Assembly (NCBI RefSeq): GCF_035607555.1 | Contig: NZ_JAVHWZ010000005.1 | Coordinates: forward strand, 1 to 64,000 | Length of the DNA stretch: 64,000 nucleotides | Source of the DNA: Candidatus Bealeia paramacronuclearis | GTDB taxonomy: Bacteria; Pseudomonadota; Alphaproteobacteria; UBA9655 | Reading direction: 5' to 3' | Shown: piece by piece, positions 51,545 through 59,664 of the stretch | Layout of the letters: every line of letters starts with the position of its first letter | How positions within the stretch are numbered: the first letter of the stretch is position 1 | Program-made: the position numbers and the translations under genes | The notes under the pieces: generated by a model | Databases searched by the model: none | What the model was told of the DNA's origin: nothing | What the model saw: the letters and a program-made list of their open reading frames with translations, nothing else

Positions 51545-52195
51545 TCAATTAATGCCTTGCTGCACGAAGGTGGCACTCACGGTATCGTCTGGAGAGGCAT
51601 TTTCAATCTGAAGGCCCACATAGCGCAAAGGTCCCGCAATCCCTGTCCAGAGAGAAGAGTCCGCCTGCTTGGTTTGTTGGACAGGTGTGCCAAACGTAAA
51701 CAGTTTGGGATTTGAAACCTGATTGAGATCCTCGAGTGTTCCCACCATCTGCCAGGTGATTTTGGAGTCTACTTTTTTCTTGAAATCTGTTGAGAGGCTC
51801 ATGGCCGGATAAGGACTTTGGAAGTTAAACAAAAACCAGCCGAGAATGCCTTTTGCGCCAAGAGAGACTGAAAGGTCTTTAGCAGTTTTATTGAGAACTT
51901 GAATACTGGTGAGACTGGAAAAAAGTTGTTTTGTCTCAACAGTTTGATCCTTGGCGGGACCTTTGAGAGCTTCTTCAACAATTTGTCCATTCAAAAGACC
52001 CTGTACAAGAATTTCTAAACCGGCGCCGTCTTTGGAAGAAGAGAACGCAAGCGTTCTTGAAAATCCTGGGAAACAGCCGCTCATCTGCTGAAAGTCGGGC
52101 GTCAATTGCAGATAAGCATTTTGTTGAACTGTTTGCCGCTCCGCAATGGTGGCGAAGGTCGCCGCAGGCCAGATGTAAGTTTGAGGAAGTGCCAT
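51545..52195 (-). CDS. structural protein, paralogue A (216 aa)
   Basis: Begins MALPQTYIWPAATFATIAERQ. Shared with its upstream neighbour (52207-52827) are TWQMVGTLEDLNQV, SLWTGIAGPLRYVGLQIENASPDDTVSATFVQQ, a V(S)LG.KG.LGWF turn and similar total length. So the two arose by tandem duplication. The content is beta-rich. Probably a virion or adhesin component. No known family assigned. Confidence 0.6.
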   Translation of the reverse strand: MALPQTYIWPAATFATIAERQTVQQNAYLQLTPDFQQMSGCFPGFSRTLAFSSSKDGAGLEILVQGLLNGQIVEEALKGPAKDQTVETKQLFSSLTSIQVLNKTAKDLSVSLGAKGILGWFLFNFQSPYPAMSLSTDFKKKVDSKITWQMVGTLEDLNQVSNPKLFTFGTPVQQTKQADSSLWTGIAGPLRYVGLQIENASPDDTVSATFVQQGIN

Positions 52196-52206
52196 AGTAT
52201 TCTCTC

Positions 52207-52827
52207 TTAAAGTTGTAGAAAGGTTGTTTTAATATGATCGTTGGGTTCAGCTTCAAAAATATTGAGACACACAAATCGAAAAGGGCCGCGAATGCCCGTC
52301 CAGAGATGAGAATGATGCTGAAGATCATGAGAGCGACCAATGGGACTGAGGATACTCTCCACATCCTTGACGTTTGCAGGATCTTCCAAAGTCCCCATCA
52401 GTTGCCATGCACATTGACTGCCATCTTGTTTGCTCATGAGTGTTTGCATCGAAAAATTGCTCAAAGGCTGAAACCATCCAAGCCTTCCGCGAGACCCGAG
52501 ACCTATAGAAATATCTTTTGCGGGTGCGCCTGACAGCGTGATGGAATTAAGACAAGAAAAAGCTGAAATCGTCTCAACAGTATTGGCGTGAGGACCGGTG
52601 ACTTCGATTTTGAGAGGTTTGCCATTCACAATCCCTTGAATGGCAATCTTGGAGAGCGTGCAGTTATGAGGAGATGAGATCAAAAGCGTACGCACGAAAT
52701 GTGGAAAAGGGATTTTGGGTTTGTAAAGGGTGCCAAACTGAAAGGCCTGCCCAGGCATCACGTTTTGTTTAGGGCACACAGAATCCGCGCCCGATTGTGG
52801 CCACAAGAAGCTTTGAAGTTGTGCCAT
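52207..52827 (-). CDS. structural protein, paralogue B (206 aa)
   Basis: Begins MAQLQSFLWPQSGADSVCPKQ. It contains WQLMGTLEDPANVKDV and HLWTGIRGPFRFVCLNIFEAEPNDHIKTTFLQL, aligned with paralogue A. It lies 11 bases upstream of A and two bases after the preceding gene. Beta-rich. Function unknown. Confidence 0.6.
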   Translation of the reverse strand: MAQLQSFLWPQSGADSVCPKQNVMPGQAFQFGTLYKPKIPFPHFVRTLLISSPHNCTLSKIAIQGIVNGKPLKIEVTGPHANTVETISAFSCLNSITLSGAPAKDISIGLGSRGRLGWFQPLSNFSMQTLMSKQDGSQCAWQLMGTLEDPANVKDVESILSPIGRSHDLQHHSHLWTGIRGPFRFVCLNIFEAEPNDHIKTTFLQL

Positions 52828-52829
52828 GA

Positions 52830-53456
52830 TTACTTTCCTGTTGTTTGAATGGTTGAGAGTTCCAGTTGAATCGAGGTCAATTCAGATTCAAGTAGCGCTT
52901 TTTGTGCATTGAGATTTGCGAGCTCCTGCGCCTTGGTCATCTCTTGATTTTGTGCGGTTGCGTCTGTGACGGAAGGTGTCGCAGGTTGTGCAATCGGATA
53001 AAGAGAACTTGCTGTTGACATCTCATGGTGAGTTGAAATCGGAATAGAAATCACTGGCTCTACGCTTGGATAAACAGTCTCAAGATCTGATCCGATCTCA
53101 CTCGCAGCAATAGCATAAGATTCTGGCAACTCTCCATTCATCTGAGCGGGCACTAGTGTCAAGGGAGGTGGGAGATCCAAATCCTGTGTGAGGACGGCTT
53201 TCCAGCGACCTTGAGAAAATACAACTAACTGATCGCCTTCTGGGTTATAAGCCAGCATGCCATTGACACCGAATGAAACGTCATGCGATGTGGCATATTG
53301 AATCTGACTGAGCATAATCCGGGTGAGACGCGGCAAAAGCAGCGTCCCATCATCAGCTTGGATCTCGACAATGACCGCCCGACTGCCGCAAGGACGCGGT
53401 GTGATATCATCAGATACTAAAAGCGCATTCAATGTTGTGGGATTGCGAGTGTTCAT
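52830..53456 (-). CDS. hypothetical structural protein (208 aa)
   Basis: An N-terminal beta part (LNALLVSDDITPRPCGSRAVIVEIQADDG) and GMLAYNPEGDQLVVFSQGRWKAV resemble small phage baseplate or fibre-cap modules. The C-terminal ~45 residues form a coiled coil (KAQELANLNAQKALLESELTSIQ). Lies directly after the major capsid gene. Function unknown. Confidence 0.55.
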   Translation of the reverse strand: MNTRNPTTLNALLVSDDITPRPCGSRAVIVEIQADDGTLLLPRLTRIMLSQIQYATSHDVSFGVNGMLAYNPEGDQLVVFSQGRWKAVLTQDLDLPPPLTLVPAQMNGELPESYAIAASEIGSDLETVYPSVEPVISIPISTHHEMSTASSLYPIAQPATPSVTDATAQNQEMTKAQELANLNAQKALLESELTSIQLELSTIQTTGK

Positions 53457-53483
53457 GGAAGCATTCCTTTCTGTCTCAATGAT

Positions 53484-54383
53484 TTAAATGCCCTTTGAGC
53501 CGTAAATGGCACGGAAGTTGGAGCATCCAAAGGAATAACGCTCTGTGGCTTTAGCCATGACATTATCGGTGAGGAAGTCCGTAAACATATCCGTCTCATA
53601 AGGCTGACGCTCAAAATGCTTCATGCCATTATCGGCGTCTGTTAGCACAAACCAAGCCTTAGCATTGGTCAGGAATTGGTTGACGGTATATCCCTCAGGC
53701 AACACCGACATGCTCACAATCGGGTTGATGGCGTTGTTACTCGTTGCGGGTGAATATTGAGACTTGAGCAGCACTTCTGCAACGAACTGCAACTGAGGAG
53801 GAACCACAAGTTTGCGAGGCTTTGTCATCTGAATGAGACCGGCTTGATCCTTAAACTGTTGGATCGCAATAATCGCACTTTCAAGAGAGGCCTCATTGAG
53901 ATCAGCAGGAACTGAGGGACAGTTGGCCACAACACCGGTATCAATAGGATGCTGGGTGCTCAAAAGCGGTTGACCGTCGCCTAATGGAAAGTTCGTTTCA
54001 AATCCATTATTCAAAACGCTTGCGGCCAGAATTTCTTTGGTTTGTTCCATGGATCGCTTTAATGACCGCGCTTGTTGAGGAAACTGTGCCTTATAGAGGT
54101 TATCGGCAATAGCATTCTTGGTGATCTGAAATCCAATCGAGATCGTTTTGTGGTAATAGTTGGTTTGAAAGCGTTGACCCATGCTATCAAGCTCTGTGGG
54201 CGCACCTTCGCCGCGAACAGTTGCAAGACCCAGCATTTTCATTTCGATGTCAGTTTCGAAATCTTTCTGAGAATTGTGGGTTTTAAAGATCTGCGAATAC
54301 TGAGGCGGATAAGCGGGGGACTCTCCGAAGACGGAACGCAGCCCGGGACGCAAAAGATTGGCAATGGCGCCTGTGTTAATCAT
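53484..54383 (-). CDS. major capsid protein, Mu gpT/HK97-fold type
   Basis: 299 residues. The helical N-terminus has LRPGLRSVFGESPAYPPQYSQIFKTHNSQKDFETD. Then come TNYYHKTISIGFQITKNAIADNLYK, AASVLNNGFETN, GDGQPLLSTQHP, TKPRKLVVPPQLQFVAEVLLKSQ and a C-terminal FERQPYETDMFTDFLTDN. This matches Mu-like head subunits and many podophage capsids. The gene order scaffold, fibre, head protein, capsid supports it. Confidence 0.8.
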   Translation of the reverse strand: MINTGAIANLLRPGLRSVFGESPAYPPQYSQIFKTHNSQKDFETDIEMKMLGLATVRGEGAPTELDSMGQRFQTNYYHKTISIGFQITKNAIADNLYKAQFPQQARSLKRSMEQTKEILAASVLNNGFETNFPLGDGQPLLSTQHPIDTGVVANCPSVPADLNEASLESAIIAIQQFKDQAGLIQMTKPRKLVVPPQLQFVAEVLLKSQYSPATSNNAINPIVSMSVLPEGYTVNQFLTNAKAWFVLTDADNGMKHFERQPYETDMFTDFLTDNVMAKATERYSFGCSNFRAIYGSKGI

Positions 54384-54398
54384 GATTTTGTTTCTCCT

Positions 54399-55097
54399 TT
54401 AATTAGTTTTAGGTTGGAAGTTTGGATTCCAGCCGACGATGACGTTGTTGAAGGGCAGACCTGGCGCATTACCAGGCATTGGCACGAAGTCGAGGATGAT
54501 AATGGGACAGTTGACAAAACCAGCATCTGTTGAGGATTTAATCGTTGCGGCATCGAGATAAACGCCGGACTGACCGGTCTCAATCGAGCCTGTTGTCGGA
54601 TTGGCGGAGATATCTTGCCCATTGACTTGGTTAAAAGCCTTTCCATCAATCGCCCATTGGGCACCCGATCCGATCTGCTCCTGCTTGACAGTGGCGTTTT
54701 TATAGTCTCCCCCTGCTGATGAAGACACCTGGATATTCCAAGTGGCATTGGGATCGTTAATGACCCAGGCATTCGCTGGACTTGCCACTTTCGTTTGCGT
54801 GTTCGCAGGCCAATAGGGAGATTTAGAAGGGCCCATGACGTTGGGATCGGTACTCCACCATTCACATCCCTGAAAGACACCAATGGGAAGACCGGTAATA
54901 TTCGATTGACCGTTGGCTTTCATGGAACTTGTCGCCGGCACGAGATATCCGGCGTCCAGAAATACGGGATCGCCTGTAAAGATGGATGCAGTCATGCCAC
55001 TTTTAATCGGATACTGGATGATTTGTCCTGTGAAGCTTGCGGCGGTTTTAGAACCTGAGGACTTAAAGCCCTGCGGTTTGTTTTGTCCATATGACAT
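54399..55097 (-). CDS. capsid-associated (decoration/head) protein (232 aa)
   Basis: Beta-rich: YPIKSGMTASIFTGDPVFLDAGYLVPA, then NITGLPIGVFQGCEWWSTD, PNATWNIQVSSSAGGD, IILDFVPMPGNAPGLPFNNVIVGWNP. Phage genes immediately before the capsid gene with this ...I.TGDPV....G....A....A...GVF.G..Y pattern usually encode head decoration or capsid-lattice proteins. No catalytic motif. Confidence 0.65.
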   Translation of the reverse strand: MSYGQNKPQGFKSSGSKTAASFTGQIIQYPIKSGMTASIFTGDPVFLDAGYLVPATSSMKANGQSNITGLPIGVFQGCEWWSTDPNVMGPSKSPYWPANTQTKVASPANAWVINDPNATWNIQVSSSAGGDYKNATVKQEQIGSGAQWAIDGKAFNQVNGQDISANPTTGSIETGQSGVYLDAATIKSSTDAGFVNCPIIILDFVPMPGNAPGLPFNNVIVGWNPNFQPKTN

Positions 55098-55166
55098 CGT
55101 GTGTTCTCCTGATGTATAGAGGTTAATGGTTTGTCGTGAATTGTTTTAAAATTGGTTGTGCGCGCT

Positions 55167-56558
55167 TTACCCTCCCAAATACACAATGACTGAGAAGGAA
55201 AACATATAAACTTGATCCGCGCTCATCCCCTTGTCTTTGCGTGTCCAAATGTTGCAGCGTAATGTTTTGGGAGTCTTCTCATAAATAATAGGATAGAGCA
55301 CGGCGTTCTCTATTAGGTTGGGTGCGATTTCAAGCGTGACAGACGTGATGAAATGTGCGTGTGGAGCCGCCTCTATAAACACCAAGACGTATTGAGAGTC
55401 AGTGCCGCTGACTTTGGTGGCATTTTGAAAGTTAAAGCCATTTAAAAGCGTGCCAGAATAGTCAAAAACACCCATGGCAAAGGGAACCATGCGGCCTGAG
55501 TTCTCGAGTTGAGCGACACCGACAGACTTGTCTGCAAGCTGGAGGCTTGTAATGGTTTTATTGGCAATTTGAGCATGGGTTATGGTTTGGTTTTGTAATT
55601 GAAGTCCAGAGATGGTGGTATTTAGTAGTTTAGAACCACTCAGGCTGGTATTCTCCTGGGCGTTCCAGACATTGGTGAAGGGCCGAAAGCCCGTGCCGAG
55701 TTCACTGCTGCCTGAAAGGACAGAGAGTTTGTTGCCAGAATTGCCCACGGGCGCCAGTTCAATGCCACCTTTGCCGTTATCAATCACCGCTCCTGCTATT
55801 GTGGTGCCTTTGAGCGTATCGAGAGGAAGAGATCCTTTGGGGATGGCATCACCTGTGATGGGTTGCTTGACTGTCAGTGCCTGAATGGTGGCATTGCCGG
55901 CCATGAGTGTGTTCACGGCCAAAGGATCTCTAAGAGCAATCGTGGGATTGCCGTTGTATCCTTGAGGATCTGTGACTGAGATCTGATTGCCGCCTTGAAG
56001 CGTGCGCGTGAGCCAGTTGCCGTCTTTGAGGATTGCAAGCCCATTGCCAGCGATTTTTACAAGACTTTTGAGAAGACCGCCTAGCTGGAACTTCAAAGTG
56101 CCAGATGCGGTAATGGGACTGCCGTCAATCTTTAACGCTGTGGCATCATCAGAGGTGGCCGCAACTGCCGAAACCACAGCTTGCCCAACACCAAACGGGA
56201 TCTGTGACCAGAGGCCAGCTTCGGTTTCGTTGTTAATGAGATAGATGTAAGTCGCTTGTTGCGGTGTCAAATCCAAGAGCTTTGCGCCATCATAGGTCTC
56301 AACGCGAATGGTGTGCGCTCCCACATTAAACATCATGATGTTTTGACCCAAAGACGCGCTTTTGGCCGAGGGCAATCTCAGAGAAAGCTCTGTCTTTTCC
56401 GCCTTGAGGTTCATCAGAGCTGTGGCCACATGGGGATTGTTGGTAAAACTTGAGGCCCACACCAACGCCAAGTTCTCTTTCAAGGTGTAGGACTGATAAG
56501 AGATATTGGAGGGCTGCACAAAACCGCCACTATTGGAGTAGGTGTAACTGGGAGGCAT
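55167..56558 (-). CDS. probable tail fibre / host-recognition protein (463 aa)
   Basis: The N-terminal domain (LKENLALVWASSF, LRLPSAKSASLGQNIMMFNVGAHTI) is followed by a long beta-stranded, Gly/Asn/Thr-rich shaft. That shaft includes repeated short strands (TISGLQLQNQTITHAQIANK, TITSLQLADKSVGVAQLEN). A C-terminal domain has SGTDSQYVLVFIEAAPHAHF and ends FSVIVYLGG. Such shafts are typical of trimeric fibres. Its place inside the head genes is unusual for a fibre, so a capsid spike or decoration is also possible. The ATG at 56558 overlaps the preceding stop. Confidence 0.6.
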   Translation of the reverse strand: MPPSYTYSNSGGFVQPSNISYQSYTLKENLALVWASSFTNNPHVATALMNLKAEKTELSLRLPSAKSASLGQNIMMFNVGAHTIRVETYDGAKLLDLTPQQATYIYLINNETEAGLWSQIPFGVGQAVVSAVAATSDDATALKIDGSPITASGTLKFQLGGLLKSLVKIAGNGLAILKDGNWLTRTLQGGNQISVTDPQGYNGNPTIALRDPLAVNTLMAGNATIQALTVKQPITGDAIPKGSLPLDTLKGTTIAGAVIDNGKGGIELAPVGNSGNKLSVLSGSSELGTGFRPFTNVWNAQENTSLSGSKLLNTTISGLQLQNQTITHAQIANKTITSLQLADKSVGVAQLENSGRMVPFAMGVFDYSGTLLNGFNFQNATKVSGTDSQYVLVFIEAAPHAHFITSVTLEIAPNLIENAVLYPIIYEKTPKTLRCNIWTRKDKGMSADQVYMFSFSVIVYLGG

Positions 56559-57205
56559 TAATCACTCCCAAAGACAGGTGCTGCTGTCGCTGTCTTAGCT
56601 TTTGATTTTGACGGATGGCGCAATGACGCTTCTGACAAAGTCAACTTTGACGATTTTTCAGAATTGATGACTTTGGATTTGGGCCTTGAGCGCGATGGTT
56701 TTTTAACAGGAGTGCGTACGACTTCCTCATCTAAAACCCGCTTTCTTTGTGGATACTTCGTCTCGTTGAGAAACACGCGGCTATCTCGCTCATGATCCTG
56801 AGAAATTGTCCAGTTGACAGCTTGAAGCGCATGGGCATTTTGTTGACGCATGGCCTCGCGTTCGATCTCGCCATACTCAATAGGACGTTCACACAAGATC
56901 AGACCATCAATGCGGATGACGGTGGGATCTTCTGACTTGAACCAGCTGGTGTCCGCCAGAAAATGAGGGTGCCGGCTGAAAGGCACTGGCGTCCATCCTT
57001 GCTTGCACATGAGAGTGACGTTGGACGTGTCCTTTTGTCCGCGGATTTCCTCACGCACCCAGCGGTATTCCACACCGCGCGGGACATCTTCAACGGGAAA
57101 ATAAAGACGATCCGGATACACATTTCTGAGGAACTCTTTAGTCTTTTTGTCTCTCTCACCCGCCTCACGGCTATAGTGAGACTCGTAAGTTTTGTGGCTG
57201 GTCAT
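56558..57205 (-). CDS. hypothetical phage protein (215 aa)
   Basis: The ATG overlaps the scaffold stop (ATGA). The N-terminal part has YPDRLYFPVEDVPRGVEYRWVREEIRGQKDTSNV and GWTPVPFSRHPHF, a compact domain. It is followed by RIDGLILCERPIEYGEIEREAMRQQN and a Lys/Ser/Arg-rich disordered tail. Similar WTPV....HP and L.L.ERP blocks occur in phage proteins adjacent to capsid genes, with no known role. Confidence 0.6.
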   Translation of the reverse strand: MTSHKTYESHYSREAGERDKKTKEFLRNVYPDRLYFPVEDVPRGVEYRWVREEIRGQKDTSNVTLMCKQGWTPVPFSRHPHFLADTSWFKSEDPTVIRIDGLILCERPIEYGEIEREAMRQQNAHALQAVNWTISQDHERDSRVFLNETKYPQRKRVLDEEVVRTPVKKPSRSRPKSKVINSEKSSKLTLSEASLRHPSKSKAKTATAAPVFGSD

Positions 57206-58221
57206 TGAATGTCTCCATAAATTTGATTGCCCTGTTTAAAGGCTTGTTGTCTGCGGTCGTACTCTCTGTTTTTGAGGTAGCTCTTTTGAGAGATTCCCAA
57301 CGATGCACAAACCTCTTTTTCGGCTTCTGTCAGGCTTTGAGACACACTGTCTTTTTTCCCTGATGTGGGCTTGAGAACAGAAGAAGGTGGGCGTGTTTTG
57401 GGAGTAAACTCTGTGGTCTTGGCCTGAGAAAATTCACGGATGTAACTCTCAAGCCGTTTAAAATAAGACGGAGAGTTGATTTCAAACTCACGTCCTGCAC
57501 GGATGAGAGATTTCTCAAGTTGTCCAGCGTACTTGACAACGGCTTGTGCCTTCTCAAGATCAAAGCGGGGATCAATCTCATCCATCCAGGGATTCTTCTC
57601 AACCCAAGCCTGAACGGCCGGATGAAGATCCATTTCAGGTTCCACCATGTGAGCTGAATCAACTTGATTCCAATTGATTCTTTTGGGTTCACCTTGAGAA
57701 GAAGATCCTCTTGTTTTTGGGGAGACCACCGGTTGGTTGCCAATCCAGTGCAGGGTGGCGGTCGCCTTCATCAGCTCTTCATCGGCCGCGACTTGCGCAT
57801 CCAGATCCCCGGATTCATAAGCGGCCTTTTTAGCCATCTTGGCGGCCTTAAGTTCAGCTTCAGCACCTTGCTTCATACGCATGAGCGCATCCGTGCCCAT
57901 TTCGTGCGCGGTTCGAGATGAGGTCTGCGCCATCTCTTGCCAATATTGGCTTTCTTGGGCCATCTGCACCATCTCGGCTTGCATTTGCGCAAGACGGTTT
58001 TCGTAAAAGGCTTTTTCCTCCAGAGAGAAACCGGCATCGTTTGCGGGCGCTTCTGTTGCGGAGGTCACTTCTGAATGATCAGATTCAGAACCGAATGATT
58101 CGTCTGGACTTCCACTCTCAGGCTCTTGTGAGCTCATATCACTTTCCAGACTCTGCTCTTGCGCATGCGCGCGGGCGAGGAGTTCGTCCAGTGTTTCGTT
58201 TTCGTTGATTTCTTGTGTCAT
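57202..58221 (-). CDS. capsid scaffolding protein
   Basis: 339 residues from the ATG at 58221, with AAGGAG just upstream. Acidic disordered N-terminus (Ser/Glu/Pro-rich), then long coiled coil (EKAFYENRLAQMQAEMVQMAQE and MGTDALMRMKQGAEAELKAAK). Then VEKNPWMDEIDPRFDLEKAQA and a C-terminal basic end (SYLKNREYDRRQQAFKQGNQ). This composition and its location between portal and capsid genes are typical of scaffolds of P22-like and N4-like phages. It guides prohead assembly and leaves before packaging. Confidence 0.7.
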   Translation of the reverse strand: MTQEINENETLDELLARAHAQEQSLESDMSSQEPESGSPDESFGSESDHSEVTSATEAPANDAGFSLEEKAFYENRLAQMQAEMVQMAQESQYWQEMAQTSSRTAHEMGTDALMRMKQGAEAELKAAKMAKKAAYESGDLDAQVAADEELMKATATLHWIGNQPVVSPKTRGSSSQGEPKRINWNQVDSAHMVEPEMDLHPAVQAWVEKNPWMDEIDPRFDLEKAQAVVKYAGQLEKSLIRAGREFEINSPSYFKRLESYIREFSQAKTTEFTPKTRPPSSVLKPTSGKKDSVSQSLTEAEKEVCASLGISQKSYLKNREYDRRQQAFKQGNQIYGDIQ

Positions 58222-58235
58222 GCGTTTTCTCCTTG

Positions 58236-58607
58236 TTAACCGTGATGAACTGCATCTGGATTTTTGAGGATGCAGTAAATACAATCGTCGTAGACAAACC
58301 GGAACGGCACTCCGTGATAAGAAAACCGTGTTCCGGAATTGGGTTTAAAGAGTACCCAGTCCCCGAGCTCTGGCGACTTCCAATTCTTGAGATGCTCGTC
58401 TTTGTAAACTTCAGCACCCTTGCTCATGACAAGACCAACCATGCTTTTGTAGATGTCCTCTTCGCGGATCTTTTCAGGAATGGTGATACCTCCTTCGGTT
58501 TCGGCATCGCGCACAAAGAGTTTCAGGAGCAACTGAGATCCTAACGGTTCAGGAATGTCGCCATTGAGGTGTTCTTTTAAATCGTCATAGTTATTTGAGA
58601 GAAACAT
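58236..58607 (-). CDS. GroES-like co-chaperonin, second of two
   Basis: 123 residues. PEPLGSQLLLKLFVRDAETEGGITIPEKIREEDIYKSMVGLVMSKG follows the Cpn10 layout: first strands, a mobile loop with GGITIP, and a GxVxxxG turn. Then LGDWVLFKPNSGTRFSYHGVPFRFVYDDCIYCIL matches the GD.VLF....G......G..Y.....DI...L end. GroES caps GroEL folding chambers; phage T4 gp31 replaces host GroES for capsid folding. Placement between portal and scaffold supports a capsid-folding role. Confidence 0.75.
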   Translation of the reverse strand: MFLSNNYDDLKEHLNGDIPEPLGSQLLLKLFVRDAETEGGITIPEKIREEDIYKSMVGLVMSKGAEVYKDEHLKNWKSPELGDWVLFKPNSGTRFSYHGVPFRFVYDDCIYCILKNPDAVHHG

Positions 58608-58619
58608 GTGTTTTCCTTT

Positions 58620-59075
58620 CTAGGCGACGTGAGTGTTTTGAGAATACAGTTGCGCAGTGAGGGACAGAGAACGCGGCAAATTTTCTTCAGCGACAATCCG
58701 CGGATCAGAGATGACGGCTAAAAGATCACGTTCGTCGATAAAAAGCAGTGTCACATCACGAATCATGACTTCCGTGCCATATCCTTTTTTGAGCATCACA
58801 AAGTCACCCACTGCATAATCATTGGAAGTGGTAAGCGGGCCTTGAGAGACGACGAGTCCCAAGGCATAAGGATGCTTGTTATTCGCCGCAATCCTTGGTG
58901 GCAAATAGACGAGTTGCGTTTTGCCGCGATGGTTCTTGATTGAGTGCACTTCCGATTCTCGTCCCCAAATCTTGATACAAACAAATCGTCCCTGTGGCAC
59001 GGGCGGCTCAAACCCGAGAGCTTGTTCGACGTAGCGTTTGGCAGCGTGCCGTTCATGTGACTCAATCCGACTCAT
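58620..59075 (-). CDS. GroES-like co-chaperonin, first of two
   Basis: 151 residues. An N-terminal extension is followed by PVPQGRFVCIKIWGRESEV, a loop, YLPPRIAANNKHPYALGLVVSQGP, then YAVGDFVMLKKGYGTEVMIRDVTLLFIDERDLLAVIS, again the Cpn10 arrangement with an ...VGD.V....YGTEV...... D...L..I core. It is more diverged than the 123-aa neighbour 12 bases downstream. The pair may act as a hetero-oligomer or serve different substrates. The C-terminal ~25 residues are an extra tail. Confidence 0.65.
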   Translation of the reverse strand: MSRIESHERHAAKRYVEQALGFEPPVPQGRFVCIKIWGRESEVHSIKNHRGKTQLVYLPPRIAANNKHPYALGLVVSQGPLTTSNDYAVGDFVMLKKGYGTEVMIRDVTLLFIDERDLLAVISDPRIVAEENLPRSLSLTAQLYSQNTHVA

Positions 59076-59290
59076 GAGGTCCTCGTGTGTGTTGGGGAGA
59101 GTTGTCCGATCTCGATTGCTTCAGATTCTTTTGCAATCAGATCTCCAGCCACTTGCAATCCTTCTAAAAGACCTGTGTGAAACCGATAGTCGTCATAAGA
59201 GTCGCATCCGCCGGAGGTGACATAGAGTGCGAGACGGTCTCTCTGCACTTGCAGATTTTTAAGAAGATTTCCCAAAACATCCTGAATCAT
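59072..59290 (-). CDS. small hypothetical phage protein (72 aa)
   Basis: Helical: MIQDVLGNLLKNLQVQRDRLALYVTSGGCDSYDDYRFHTGLLEGLQVAG. The phrase with a helix, a short polar loop and second helix recurs in small podophage proteins next to the portal gene. It overlaps both neighbours by four bases (ATGA couplings). Confidence 0.6.
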   Translation of the reverse strand: MIQDVLGNLLKNLQVQRDRLALYVTSGGCDSYDDYRFHTGLLEGLQVAGDLIAKESEAIEIGQLSPTHTRTS

Positions 59291-59664
59291 TTTTGTGGCC
59301 TCTTGCTCAGTGGTTTAGGTCTTCCAGACGCAGTCGATTCGCCAAGACGAATTTTCGCAACACCGCCCATGGCAAGCTTTCGAGGACGGACGGGTTTGCG
59401 AGACGACAACGCCTCTGTCTCCAGCACGTCTTTAATGACCGCATTGGGCGTTAAGGTGCGGGTTGTGCGCGCTGACTGAGAACGAGAGACACGTGTCTTT
59501 GGTGCACTGCGAGGCATGACTTCCGCCTCAAGGACATCTTTCATGACCTTGTTCACAGCCGCTTTGCGGTTTGCGAGCGCACTACCACCGCCCCCTGTTT
59601 TCCGGCGTTCAAAGCGTTGTGGTGCGCTTGTCTTTGTTTTGGGCGTTGAGGGCTTTGATTTCAT
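59287..59664 (-). CDS. small basic phage protein (125 aa) with internal repeat
   Basis: Very Lys/Arg/Ser/Thr-rich. Two copies of a helix (NKVMKDVLEAEVMP and NAVIKDVLETEALS) are embedded in basic linkers, ending in RPRKLAMGGVAKIRL and a basic tail. Likely binds nucleic acid or the portal. It overlaps the portal stop by four bases. The MGGV.K.R.. C-terminal phrase is common in phage proteins following portals. Confidence 0.55.
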   Translation of the reverse strand: MKSKPSTPKTKTSAPQRFERRKTGGGGSALANRKAAVNKVMKDVLEAEVMPRSAPKTRVSRSQSARTTRTLTPNAVIKDVLETEALSSRKPVRPRKLAMGGVAKIRLGESTASGRPKPLSKRPQK

